Assembly: GCA_037447655.1 (NCBI GenBank)
Contig: JBBHKE010003004.1
Coordinates: 62,001-126,000, forward strand
From: Zygnema cylindricum
Lineage: Eukaryota; Streptophyta; Zygnematophyceae; Zygnematales; Zygnemataceae
Length of the DNA stretch: 64,000 nt
Reading direction: 5' to 3'
Shown here: one piece after another, positions 11,401 to 22,389 of the stretch
How the letters are laid out: every line of letters begins with the position of its first letter
Position numbering within the stretch: position 1 is the stretch's first letter
Made by a program: the position numbers and the translations under genes
The notes under the pieces: model-generated
What the model was told of the DNA's origin: nothing
Seen by the model: only the letters and a program-made list of their open reading frames with translations
Databases searched by the model: none

Positions 11401-14400
11401 TTCCTCCGCTTCCCAATCTGGATTCAAATCGTTATATTTCACAGATGTGATCTTGTGGCCCATTTTATTCCCAAGTGAGAGCTTCACATATGGATCAGAT
11501 TTACCGAACCGTTCCGTATTTCTCAGGTTCCTTGCACTCAGTTTCTTCACATACAGCCATCCCACCGGCTTTTTCAAACCACTGCAAAAGAAAAATACAC
11601 ATTTAATATCAAGCGAGGGAAAAAAAAAATGAATATCGAATACACTCGGATAGGAAACACAAGGGGGATGTATCTAACAGAACCCTACAGATATACAGAC
11701 AGGATCCTTTTTCGATGAAGACAACAAATGCGTAAAAATGGTGTTAGGCGTTATGGAAATGTAAATGCAAATGGAAATGAAAATGGAAATGGGAGTGGGA
11801 GCAAATGACTTTAAAACAGAAAACATTTGCCGAAGGTGAAGGGAACCTAAAGTACCTTCCATCATCGGCGCTGTATACTTCAAATGCTTTTGGCCACAGC
11901 ATTAACTCTGCGACAATGTTTCTGATGGTTTCCTGTAAAAAGACCACAAAAAACCCCTAAAAAACGCTGACTAATGAACCTTTTTTAATGAAGTCATTGC
12001 AATATAACACTTTAGATGCACGGAAAATAGTCCCAGGAAGCGACAATTATTCCTCACATGCAGCCTTAATAAAACATGGAAGACAGATAGGGATTAAGTT
12101 CCTCAAAGTCACTTAGGATACAGCCTCACTCCTTTGTAAAGAAACTAGATGACAGAAATTCAGGAAAAACACTGGTATATCACACCACACAGTACCACGA
12201 CTATTATCCACGACTACTACATTTAAACGTTTGACACGAGTAAAGCCTGCACTTTAAGTGAATTGAAGCCACTTAAGCTCATCATATCTAATGAATACCT
12301 TTAATGAGATTCAAAATCATAAAAAAATAACCTCAGCATATTAGAAAGAGCATCTACTCCAAATTGAACTTATCTGATATTGTGTACTCTGCTTTGCAGA
12401 AAACGGAAAGTTTCCACCAATAGACTGCCTTCCTAATCTACTTCAAACATTGGAGCCATACACATAACATCTCAGTGAAGTGTAATCCAACAAGAAGCAA
12501 AAAAAAAAACGATATTTTGCAAGAAAAGGAAGAGCAAAATCCGGTACCTGTACGAAGTTGTACAGACCAGGAATTGCCATAAGGTCTCCACCAATAACTT
12601 TAAGGCCAAAGTCAACAGTCGGCTGCACATAAACCACAAGGAAAGCGTTGGCACATAATCTTTTGATTGCTCCTCCCTCTCCCTCCCTCTCCCTTCCTCT
12701 CCCTTCCTCTCCCTTCCTCTCCCTCCCTATACCCTGCGCAAAGCGGCAGCTTGGCAGGAAGCTCCAGATCCACAGGTATGTTTGCCATAAAGCTAAAAAT
12801 CCAAACTGAAGAATACAAGAAAAAATGAGAAGTTTATGATGGAAACAACAAACAACAGAGCACCTCAAACAGTTTTTTCCTTGCTAATAGACTTGTAGAG
12901 TCCGTCAAACCATTAACTTGGTTTGGTATAAGAATCTACAACTGTTTACTTAGTTTCATAACAATGAATTCCCGAGTAGTCCAGTTTTAGGATCTTTACT
13001 GGAACCATAATATATGCATCATCATTCACAAGGCATCATACTTTGCAGGTACACCGTGAATCTCTATTCGCCTTAATAACACTAACTCCCTCCTGTTTTT
13101 CTTACCTTCTAGACACAACATAGCGTTAATAAATAATTGCTTTTTACTTAATGCGAAGTCTTTTTGCAATTCAAAATCGTCCACATCCTTTGGACCGGAA
13201 ATAGAATTATTAACCAAACAGTCCTCATACTAATTATTTCTTAAGCCTGATAGTGGTTCACGGTGCTTCAAAACTCTCCAAACCACATACGATTTTCCAA
13301 GAACTGGACAGAAAGAAACATGGAAGTTTGATGAAAGAATTGTAATTAAAAAAAAAAAAATACAATCCAAATGGAGATTGTATTCAAGGATAGTGGAATT
13401 TCACATCCTGAGGTGTGACGTACCACCTATTATTAAATTTTGAAATAAACAATTAATTGAGGGTTACCAATTCTGCAATACTTGGGACGTAACTTTCCAG
13501 CATAATCAGAAAAATCCTGGTACAGGACGAAAACAAGGAGTAAAGATATGATGATTAATAAGAAAGGAACCACAAACCGGCTAGAATTTAGTTTTCAATG
13601 ATGGTACACTAACCACTTTCGTTTGAGTGGGTGTTTTTCTGACCAAAAATCAACAAACAATGTAAATAACATTGTTTAGTTAAGTGACCCATAACGAGCC
13701 ACGTTGTGAAACGCAATTTACTGTAGTTTATTCTAACCGAGTGTTAATGCTAATAATTCACTAACTCTAATAGCCATGGACGGTGTTGTGCACCAAACTC
13801 GATTTTCTCAACATTGGATAAAAAGTCGTGAGACTATTCAGTTGAAATTGAAGTTCATCAATATACCCTCATCATATATTAGCATATCTAATGTCATATA
13901 ATGTCTAACACATCCCACATTTAACCAACTCTCTTACAAGGTGCTTCCTTTTTGATAGAACTGACTCAGAATACAGCTACAAATGAATTCATGTGTCCAT
14001 TGCAAAATGTGAATACGAGTACAAGTATTTAAATAAAAGGTTTAGAGATAGAATCCCACCTTAGACATGAGAGAAACAGTAATGCGAGAGAAGCAAGGAA
14101 ACACAGGAACGAGGGGCTTCAATGTAACTCTGGCTGTTGCAAAAACCGTCAAATCCACAAGCTGCCCCACCGAACAAACATCTTCCTTGATTATAAACCA
14201 GTATTTCTGTTAAAAACGTGACAAGTGGCCTTCCAAACCCATTAGTTAGTAACAGATACTCCAGGCTTCCCTTGAAGCGAGAAGCTCTAGAACTGTAAAC
14301 ATTATTACCTGTACCGTCGCTTTCAGACCCGCGACCTTTGCAGAGACAACGATGTTTGGATTTCCCGCCCATTTCAACACCGGTTCAATAATCATCTCAT

Positions 14401-16437
14401 TGTCCGGCGTGTCGTAAACTTTAATACCTGTTGCTCCAAGCCCCACCATTATCAAATTATTAAGTTGAAATGCTCTCATACCTTCAAAAAATAACTACAC
14501 GACTTGCCAATCGGAATCGCTGCAGAAATACATACTACAGAAGTGTACCGAAAAATCCAGTCATCTCCACATGTTTCTCAGCGAAGGGTCCTCAATCCAT
14601 GTAAAGTTCTAAAGTCTTTCCCTTGGATACCTATGGAAGAACATTCTCCGAGTCTCCTCAATCTTAGTCTTAATACCTTTAAGCCATTCCCTTTCCCATT
14701 GAACCTAAAAACTGAAACGTCATCGCCTCCAGTGGTGCAAAGTACACCGCCAATCGTTATTAGTGTTAAAGTTTTCTTGGCCACTTAAATCATCTTTTCT
14801 CCGTGCAAACTTGTCAGATTGTCAATCAGAGACCGCCAATAGGAAGGTGAGAATCTTGCCTTCCAAAAGCAACCATCGGATCAACAATCCGACAAGTGTG
14901 CAGGAAGAAAATATGTTTTAAGTGGCCCAAAAACTTTAATTGGCGGTGCAGTTCAAAGCGTACCTGTGATTGTTGGAGGCAACGATCCGAGACTCAAAGT
15001 GTCCACGGCGACATCAATGGCCTTGGCCGCCTCCGGCTTAAATTTGGCAATAAGGGGCGGCACTTGAGCCTGTACTTGAGCCTCCACAGCCTGAAAAAAG
15101 GCTTCCAAAAAACATTTTTTCGGGTAAAAATGTGCACAACTTCCAAGCAGCGGCTACTTTGTACTTTATATTGGATATACATTGGATATATATTGGATAG
15201 TAAACTGCACAGAAAACCGCAATTAAAACATTTTGCAAATGGACTAAATAGAAACAGCAGATTTTCTTCGAAGAAATTAGGAACATTTTGAAGTACGATG
15301 GATATGGTGACCATACAGCAAGAACAAAAATCGGAACAGAAAACAAAAGATTTAGTCGAAAAAAAAATAGTCAACATGGGGGATGCTTTCAATGGGCAAT
15401 ATCACACACCACGTGTTAACATAATAAGTACAATATTCAGACGACTATCATGTCTGTTGAGATCTCAGGCATAGAAAAGACACTGACCTTGTCAATATAT
15501 GGCCACATCTCCCTCAGAAGAGTATTGATCCAATCAACCTGTAAAAAGGGAAGAGGAGAGGAGAGAAGGGGAAGGGAGGGGAGAGATGCATGAGATCCAC
15601 TGCTACATCGCCCATCGCAGTTAATAACACTAATACCTTTGCAACTTTTTTAAGCTGAAAATCACAAAATAATGTCGACAAAAATGTTTAAGAGGTGCAC
15701 TACAAAACCATCCCCACACTAATTTAATTTTATAAATTCGAAATTCGCAGTTACACTAATAATTCCTTTACTCTAATAGCGATGGGCAGTGTAGTACAAA
15801 TAATGCATGCGAACATCAGCCTATCGATCAAATTCAAATTCAAATTCAGTCACACCAAGTGCATCATGTGTCACCGGCGATAATGTTTTTTCAAGGTCTG
15901 TAAAATCTCAGCTACACCGTGAATTGTCATTAGCATTAATAACACTCCTTTGGTGCCAGTTATTTCAGCACTTGGACTACAAAATAGCGTTAATTATCCT
16001 AATTACTTTTTTATAAGACTAATAATTCGAACAGTTCAAAACAGCCACGTCATTTGGAACTGAATTAGAAGTAATAACGCTGATCACACTAATAATTCAT
16101 CAATAATTCACTGTGTAGCATTTTACCGGCAACTTTAGCAACTAGAGACCAAAAAAAATGAGGGGGCCAAAAACATGGTCATGTAGTAACACGAAGGTAA
16201 TCACCTTACTAAACCTTTCCTCTAACAGCAACCCAGGATTAGCATAATGATACCATATGGAATACAAAAAAAAAGGCGCAACTCCAGATCAAGATAACCA
16301 CAAAACAGTAACAATTCTATTGCGGAACTTACTCTGTCATAGTCAGGATTCTTGACCCAAATGGGCATTTCCGGCAGCAGTCGCTTGCGAGTCTCGGCAC
16401 TGAGTTCCCCGGCCAAACTCTCCGGGACCGCTGTCTT
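8245..16437 (-). CDS. Plant-type synaptotagmin / extended-synaptotagmin-like gene (12 exons, N-terminus missing)
   Basis: Joining exons 16333-16437, 15488-15538, 14964-15090, 14309-14427, 14060-14161, 12548-12622, 11856-11932, 11335-11581, 10909-11093, 10046-10235, 9746-9886 and 8245-8451 gives 1626 nt, one continuous frame of 541 residues plus stop, all with GT-AG borders. Exons 1-7 form an SMP lipid-transfer domain, exons 8-9 C2A, exons 10-12 C2B. This is the order of plant SYT1, which tethers ER to plasma membrane and exchanges lipids; that role is inferred from family. Hallmarks include LPEMPIWVKNPDYDR, LKWAGNPNIVV and IPGLYNFVQ. C2A keeps SDPYV, while C2B has NPYV where Ca2+-binding C2 domains have Asp, as in plant SYT C2B, so it is probably Ca2+-independent. 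The N-terminal membrane hairpin exon was not found: upstream lie a GA tract and the 4.1-kb repeat. Confidence 0.93.
9511..9676. mobile_element. Diverged small MITE (family M3) in synaptotagmin intron
   Basis: The right end 'ctctaatagcgacgggcagt' is nearly the right end of the MITE at 15604-15793. The left end 'taccgcacatccgtattag' is a weak inverted match. Degenerate, so ends are approximate. Confidence 0.45.
9746..9886 (-). CDS. Synaptotagmin exon 11 (C2B)
   Basis: 47 codons, phase 0. Starts VMKKTTDCDFDEPPFEFLVD and ends LHVVSSK. Acceptor tttgcag, donor gtgggc. Confidence 0.94.
10046..10235 (-). CDS. Synaptotagmin exon 10 (C2B start)
   Basis: 190 nt, phase 2 to 0. An acidic linker (FSEDEDSLQHEDD) leads into GGGILRVTIHTGEGLEGKNY and NPYVEVRFRDVKKKTK. 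Acceptor ttgcag, donor gtacag. Confidence 0.95.
10909..11093 (-). CDS. Synaptotagmin exon 9 (C2A end)
   Basis: 185 nt, phase 0 to 2, from KGADKAMSVQKFSLKELEPD to AELTYR. The start was chosen at acceptor 'gtgcag' because it keeps frame with the strong donor of exon 8 and aligns with the family's GKHDKMGMNVIPLKEL. An upstream acceptor at 11117 would need a weaker exon-8 donor. Confidence 0.85.
11335..11581 (-). CDS. Synaptotagmin exon 8 (C2A)
   Basis: 247 nt, phase 2 to 0. Carries GLKKPVGWLYVKKLSARNL, the loop FGKSDPYVKLSLGNK, YNDLNPDWEAEEYQLLVRDP and LFDKEE. The first loop has NTE where the family usually has a Lys-Asp ligand, so Ca2+ binding may be altered. Confidence 0.95.
11856..11932 (-). 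CDS. Synaptotagmin exon 7 (SMP end)
   Basis: 77 nt, phase 0 to 2. ETIRNIVAELMLWPKAFEV matches the family's QIKDQVANMYLWPKTL. Acceptor tttacag, donor gtactt. Confidence 0.94.
12548..12622 (-). CDS. Synaptotagmin exon 6 (SMP)
   Basis: 25 codons, phase 0. Includes PTVDFGLKVIGGDLMAIPG, the most conserved SMP block. Acceptor tgtgcag, donor gtaccg. Confidence 0.95.
12664..12732. repeat. CT-rich minisatellite in synaptotagmin intron
   Basis: Repeats of 'ctcccttcct', about seven units of 10 bp. The purine strand is on the gene's sense strand. Confidence 0.85.
13050..13267. mobile_element. ~217-bp MITE (family M3) in synaptotagmin intron
   Basis: Left end TACACCGTGAATC, right end its inverted repeat with mismatches (...GGTTCACGGTGCT), and shared sub-terminal 'ccttaataacactaac'. 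Lies between exons 5 and 6. Confidence 0.65.
14060..14161 (-). CDS. Synaptotagmin exon 5 (SMP)
   Basis: 34 codons, phase 0. LVDLTVFATARVTLKPLVP then FPCFSRITVSLMSK. Acceptor ggggcag, donor gtggga. Confidence 0.92.
14309..14427 (-). CDS. Synaptotagmin exon 4 (SMP)
   Basis: 119 nt, phase 1 to 0. Starts GIKVYDTPDNEMIIEPVL and includes LKWAGNPNIVVSAKV and GLKATVQ, hallmark SMP strands. Acceptor caacag, donor gtaata. Confidence 0.95.
14743..14950. mobile_element. 208-bp MITE (family M2) in synaptotagmin intron 3
   Basis: The left TIR begins TACACCGCCAATCGTTATTA and the right end is 'ggcggtgca', with sub-terminal 'ggccacttaaa' mirrored by 'ttaagtggcc'. It has an internal 'acttgtc(a/g)gattgt' dyad and is related to 43167-43384. 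The right TIR has a small internal deletion. Its right end lies 14 bp from exon 3's donor. Confidence 0.8.
14964..15090 (-). CDS. Synaptotagmin exon 3 (SMP)
   Basis: 127 nt, phase 0 to 1. Includes DTLSLGSLPPTIT, matching the conserved LTLGSLPPTFQG strand. Acceptor tttcag, donor gtacgc. Confidence 0.93.
15488..15538 (-). CDS. Synaptotagmin exon 2 (SMP start)
   Basis: 17 codons, VDWINTLLREMWPYIDK, phase 0 at both ends, acceptor tttacag and donor gtcagt. Matches the start of the SMP domain in plant SYTs. Confidence 0.93.
15604..15793. mobile_element. ~190-bp MITE (family M3) in synaptotagmin intron 1
   Basis: Left TACATCGCCCATCG and right 'cgatgggcagtgta' are inverted repeats, with sub-terminal 'aataacactaat' and 'acactaataat'. 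Lies between exons 1 and 2. Confidence 0.75.
15913..16117. mobile_element. ~205-bp MITE (family M3) in synaptotagmin intron 1
   Basis: Left TACACCGTGAATTGTC and right 'gaattattgatg'-type inverted end ('aataattcactgtgta'), bounded by 'gc' + TA on the left and TA + 'gc' on the right. Second M3 element in the same intron. Confidence 0.75.
16333..16437 (-). CDS. Synaptotagmin exon 1 (first recognised)
   Basis: 35 codons, phase 0 at both ends, acceptor ctgcag and donor gtaagt. Encodes the linker before SMP ending LPEMPIWVKNPDYDR. The upstream exon carrying the membrane anchor is unassigned. Confidence 0.88.
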
Positions 16438-16485
16438 CTGCAGGCCAACAGACAGCCGCCCAGGGCAGCACCGCGTGAGGATGCA

Positions 16486-16692
16486 GGGGAGGAGAGAGAG
16501 AAAGAGAGAGAAACAGATAGAGAGAGACGACAGAGAGAGAGGGCGAAAGAGAGCGACAGAGAAGGGAGAGACTGAGAAGAGAGAGGCAGGAGTTGGGGGG
16601 GAAGCGAATGGGAGAGAGAGGGAGAGGGCGAAGGAGAGGGAGAGGGAGGGGGGGAGAGACAGTAGGAGAGAGAGGGGGAGAGAGAGAGAATA
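16486..16692. repeat. GA-rich microsatellite upstream of synaptotagmin exon 1
   Basis: About 200 bp of (GA)n/(GGGA)n. On the gene's sense strand this is a long polypyrimidine tract just before the exon-1 acceptor. Confidence 0.9.
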
Positions 16693-16731
16693 CTTACCAA
16701 GGAGACTTTGTAATCAAGTGACAAAGATAAA

Positions 16732-19700
16732 AAAACCCCATGTAACAAAGAACGAGATCCAGTCGCCTACTTTCTCACTGCCATTGTAACCAGATTTCGA
16801 AAAGGAATCTAAGGTCTATGAACGGAGAAACCTGTCAAAAATATAGAAACTAAGGTACAAAACCAGAGAGACTGAGTAAAACAGAAAATAGCAAAATGAC
16901 TCTTAGCGGAAAGCAGGTCATAGAGGGTGGCAAGTGAATTGTTTTATTAGAAGTTAGAATATTTGAACAGAAAGTCAGAAGTCAAACAGTAAAGCAAGTC
17001 GCTACGCGAATTTTTAGATAGACATTGAAGACAGGTAGACGAGATTTAATGATAGACAAAAAAAGGATCTAAACTCTCATTCAAAAAGGTGAAAGAACTC
17101 ACCAAGTAGAAAGAGTTGAGACCAATCAGAGGTACATGAGGAGTAATGATGTTAGAGGTAGCTATTGGGCTACAAGCGGTCATTTGAACTCAGTTAACGT
17201 TCACATGGACCAAGGGAGAGAAGACAGAAAAGTCAACCTACAAAATAGAATTCAAAAGGGTCAAATCCATAAGATTCAAGGTAGAGGAAACAAAGAGGAA
17301 GCCAAAAAAAGGAGAGAAATATAAGGAGAGAAATCACAAAATATTACAGGGAAGAGAGTTAGTGCAAAGACTAAACAGAGATTGAAAAAGAGACATAAGA
17401 AATGTATCATCGGAAAACAAAGCTCAAAATGCATTTAGTAGTGGGAGTCACATAGGCACAAGAGAGGACTCACCAAGAGGAGATCACATCATGAAGGAGA
17501 TTGCAAGGAGACGCCGGACAAGTCAACCGCACAATACAACCCCTTAGCTCACCATCTTAAGCGAAGGCGCTCGCTTCAACACCAAAGGATTGGAAATCAA
17601 AGGACCACGAACCAAAGGAGCCAAATCTGCAACAGAGAGGAAGAGTGGCTCAGAAAAGGTAACCTTGCAGAAAAGCACTCCTAGAGGAAATGTGCGAGAG
17701 ATATTCGTGAAAGAGACCATAGTCAAATTTGGAGATTTTTCACATCATCAACCAACTGATGCAACATTGCTTTCAACTGAACAAGAGACGATGGAAAAGT
17801 ACTTACCATGCCTCGAGCCAAGAGGGAAGAAAATCTAGGATTGGCCGAACGCCAAGTCCACTCCGAAAGGCGAATCTGAAGGAGTTCCACCTCCAAGAGG
17901 AACTCCTACCGCCATGAAGAAGGCAAGTTATACAAATTTGAGAGAAAGAGGGGAAAGGTCAGAAAACAAATAACCTAATCACAAAGGAAACCACAGATCA
18001 AATTTTAATCAGTGCTTTTCGGTAAGGACCTTACAGAAGTCTCTAGCCCACAGTGCGTGAGCAGTGTGCAACAAAGGCAGAACATTCACACAAAAGGAAG
18101 GGAAATCCTTACCAAGTGTTAAGAGGGAGATTCGAGAAAGTGGGAGCAGATTCGAGGAGAACACCCACGGACGACTCCAAATATGTGGTGAAAATCAAAC
18201 TTGTCAATGAAAACACCATACTAGTGAGTTTGGCAGAAGAAGAAACCGAAGGTCAATGCTTGTAAAGTCAAGACAAACAAAGATGCATTGTTGACCAAAA
18301 CTGACACATTTGGGACTGATTGGATGTAAAAGACAGGATTTATTTCTCACCTCAATGTCAAGAACATCCTCTCAAATCATCCATTCTAGAGGACTCCAGA
18401 TGGGGCCGAAACCCAGGATGCCACAATCACGAACGGAGAGCACCTGAAAAAGCCAAGCACAGCCGAAGGCGTGATGGGAGAAAACAAAAGATTATTTTTA
18501 AAATCTTATGTTCCCATGTCAGAGTTAGGTCAAAATTCAAACTTCAAGATGTTAAATTAAAGACTCAAAATGAAGAGCAGACAGGAGAAAATCTGAAAAT
18601 CAAAAGAGTTTAAAACTAGAAAGGACTCTAAGACATTTAAACCTATAGACTTCGTGAACAATCAGAAAGATAATAAAAGGCAGAAGGCCACCTTAGGAAA
18701 TAATTGCCAGAGAGGAGTACAAGAAGAAATCAGAAAAGTAGGAGTCTAAGAAATTCTTACCTCAGAGAAAGGATGAAATGGAAAGACAGCCGCAGGTTAG
18801 AAGATTCCACGCAAAAATTACAACGGAAGCCGTGGCCCGGGCGAAAGGAAGGAAAAACTCCAGACGCCATAGAGAAGAACCTAAACCTTTGTCTTTAACA
18901 AAGTTCGCTAAGATATGGCAGTTTGAGGAAAAAAAGAATGATCAAAAACCCTAAAAGGTGGAAAGGCAAGAAATTTTTCAAAGGTCAGAATGAATCTAAA
19001 ATTGAAAGTACTAACAGATTTATGTTTATACAAAATACAGGTTGTACCTTTGATGCTGCGCGACAAAGGCGGGACGCAAATTTGGAGTTGCACATTGGGA
19101 AATACCGAAGTTACATCGTCGCCGCAAGTGAGATGATCGGACGGCCAAAATTTTTGGAGTCACTCAAACGAGTACAAACTTATCATGCGAAAGATTACGC
19201 GACCCAAATCGAACGACAAATGAAACATCCGAATCGACGGTCGAAATAAGATCATGATTTTGAGGATTTTTTTTTTTTTCACCAAGGATAGAGGATAGGT
19301 CAGATGGTCCATGCTTCAACCGTTGGCAACGAAAGTGAGCGCCAGCGACGCAATGATTGACGGCGCCAACCGCGTCCTAATTGGTCCTAAATAATTTTAC
19401 AGATCATCACTTGACCACAGGTGGTCCCCACGGGATCATATATCGAATGGAACGAGTACCATTCAAAATTGACGAAGCCACAATTTGTATCGACTTCGTA
19501 CTGACCCAACTGTACGACGGTGATCAATTGAAATATTCCGCGAGAATATCGAACGAGAATTTTAACGATTAGACAAAAAGTCATCGAGGACTATTTTGTA
19601 ACAAACGCACAAAAAGTCATCGAGGACTATTTTGTAACAAACGCATCGCCGAAACATCAAGTGGGAGTGTTGGATTTTGTGCCATCTTTGGCCATTTGTT

Positions 19701-20845
19701 TGTACCAGCAGCGATTCATTTGTACCTGCAGACCTTACCGATTTGAATATTTGTGACGTGACGTGACGCGACGAATCCAGTTGTACGGAATCTGACGACG
19801 ATTCCAATAGCCTTTATTTTGGGTACAGATTGTGTCAGAATTGAGGAGCGACACATTGTGGTGGAAAAAGACAAAACGGCATCATCTCATTGCACCACTT
19901 ATTTAGTCATTTCATCAAAGGATGACACACAGAATGGCATAAAGTGCATCAGAGCACTTTAGAACATTATCTCATGAAAATGTCATGTAGATCACTCTCA
20001 CACTCAGAAAGAGAACCAAATATAAAAAGGGGTCTTTTCCCGATGCAAATGTGAACATGTTGTTTCTTTTTCTACAATCTTTTGGTTTCTGGTTTCTTTT
20101 GTTTTCTTTATCACAGGAAAAAGACTCTTTAATTCCCGAATGTATCTTTAGTATATATTGACATTGTACATCGCCACTTTGACTTCAAAAGCACCACTCT
20201 TGGGTGGTCTGAGTGGTGATTTGGTATTGAGGTGTGTTTCACAGGGATTTCTCTAACAAACGATTAGAAATGCAACCACTTTATACAATTATTTTCTTAC
20301 GATCGGAAAGTATTTTCTTTATTAGATCAAAACTCTTTGTACATTCTTTTTCGGAACCTCATCATAGAACATAGAAGGAGAAAGCATCGTTATTAAAGTT
20401 AGTTCGTATGAACAATTTGTATTCCAATCGGGGCTCACTTCGGCTTACGCCTTGTTGCCCCTTGACTATAACTACATTTCTCAAGCTGCCTAAACCTGTC
20501 TAATCTATTAGTTTGTTTTTATGCCTCTCCCATTGCTATCTACTTAGTGGTTCCTACTTAGTGGTTCCTACAGGCTGAGTTTCGCAGTGTATAGATTTCA
20601 TGTGTTTATAAGTTGGGTGCGCAGTGGCTTATATGACCCTACAAAACTATCATATCCATCTATATATAGATATATATATATATACATATAGATATATACA
20701 CATATATATGCCAACTGCCTGCTTGTCTGCATCTGTATATATATAAGTCATACAGATACATATATGTAGACAAATATACAGATGTATATGTATTTACTTG
20801 GCCGGCAGGCAGACAGGCAGGCGGTTGGTAAACATATTATAAATA
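16732..20845. repeat. 4.1-kb direct repeat, copy 2
   Basis: Second copy of the 1-4100 repeat. It starts about 300 bp upstream (minus-strand sense) of the first recognised synaptotagmin exon and ends in the AT-rich microsatellite. One small difference is an extra tandem copy of 'cctacttagtggtt' near 20555. The very low divergence implies a recent duplication, gene conversion or an assembly artefact. Confidence 0.95.
20020..20310 (+). repeat. ~290-bp dispersed repeat, copy 2
   Basis: Counterpart of 3285-3575 inside the second 4.1-kb copy. Confidence 0.85.
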
Positions 20846-20937
20846 TATATAGTTGGCCGGTGAGCAGACAGGAGGGCTGTTGGCAGGCAGGTAGTTAACA
20901 GGCAGGCACTTGGCAGTTTATATATAAATAATATAAT

Positions 20938-20986
<49 letters not shown>

Positions 20987-21214
20987 ATTATATATATATA
21001 TATGTATATATAATCTATATATATATTATATATTATATAATATATATATATAATTATATATGTATGTTATATATATAATTATATTATATATATATATATA
21101 TATTTATATAATTATATATATTTAATTATATAATTATATTTATATAATATAATTATATATATATAATTATAATTATATATATATATATTATCTATATAAA
21201 TATAATTATATAAT

Positions 21215-21250
<36 letters not shown>

Positions 21251-21456
21251 AATATATATAAATATATATATAAATATTACTGCGAAGTGCTTGCCTGTCT
21301 GCATCTATATATATGTTGGCGGTTGGCGATTGGCAAACATATTATATATATATAGTTGGCCGGTAGGCAGACAGGAGGGCTGATGCCAGGCAGGTAGTTA
21401 ACAGGCAGGCACTTGGCAGTAATATATATATATATATATAATATATATATATATAT

Positions 21457-21497
<41 letters not shown>

Positions 21498-21812
21498 TAT
21501 TTATATATTATATATATATACATATATATATATAATTATAATTATAATTATAATTATATATATATATACATATATATATATAATTATAATTATAATTATA
21601 ATTATATATATATATATATATATATTATCTATATATATTATATATTATATATATATGTTATATATATACATATATTTTATATATAAATATTACTGCGAAG
21701 TGCTTGCCTGTCTGCATCTATATATATATGTTTATATATATATAAATATATATACTATATATATAGTATATATATATAAACATACATATATATATATATG
21801 TATATACCTAGT
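20846..21812. repeat. ~970-bp AT-rich microsatellite
   Basis: Long (TA)n, (ATAATT)n arrays interrupted by a higher-order cassette seen twice: 'ggcagacaggagggct' followed by 'ggcaggtagttaacaggcag' at 20865-20918 and 21362-21419, plus 'tgcttgcctgtctgcat' at 21287 and 21700. The mixture is an expansion of the border at 3900-4200. Confidence 0.95.
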
Positions 21813-21824
21813 ATCCATGTGTAG

Positions 21825-21891
<67 letters not shown>

Positions 21892-21906
21892 TCTCTCTCT
21901 CTCTCT
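21825..21906. repeat. (CT)n microsatellite
   Basis: About 80 bp of nearly pure CT dinucleotide repeat, abutting the AT tract. Confidence 0.95.
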
Positions 21907-22389
21907 AAATAACCCTTAATCTTTATCATTTTATCCCAAAACTCTGAAAACCTGACCCAAGCCTTCCCAATTTGTCACGAATTTCCCCAACCTGTTCTTA
22001 TCTCTGTTATTTTTTGCTATTTTCTATGTCTTTGTTGCATGTTTATCACGCAATCCGCCGATAGCATGTCGGAGAACGTCATATGGGATCCATGCGTTCC
22101 GAACGCGAAGAAGTTTTTATTTTTATTTTGTGGTTGGGAGAGGAGTAAACTTTTTTGAAAAGATGTTTGTGAATGCTTCTATTTTGCATACATTTGTATC
22201 TTTGGAAAACTCAAAGCTAGAGTTGAAGAATTATGTAATATTTTAAAATATCAAAATGAAATTTAATGTATTTTCTCAATTTTCTCTCGTCTCTTGTTAA
22301 CCTCTGTGTCTCTATATCTCTGACATTGGCTCCATCTCTCTCTATGTCTCTCCGTGTTTTTCTCCGTCTTTGTATCTTGTCTCTTTGTG
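21907..22389. other. Intergenic stretch, nothing recognised
   Basis: No domain, repeat or RNA gene was recognised. It contains a T/C-rich run (22290-22390) leading into the satellite. Confidence 0.6.

Noticed and set aside
16698-16741. Candidate first synaptotagmin exon starting MGFF on the minus strand with a gtaagt donor
   Set aside because: MGFF resembles plant SYT N-termini and the donor is good, but the exon ends in phase 2 while exon 1 needs phase 0, and no hydrophobic anchor follows. Probably coincidence.
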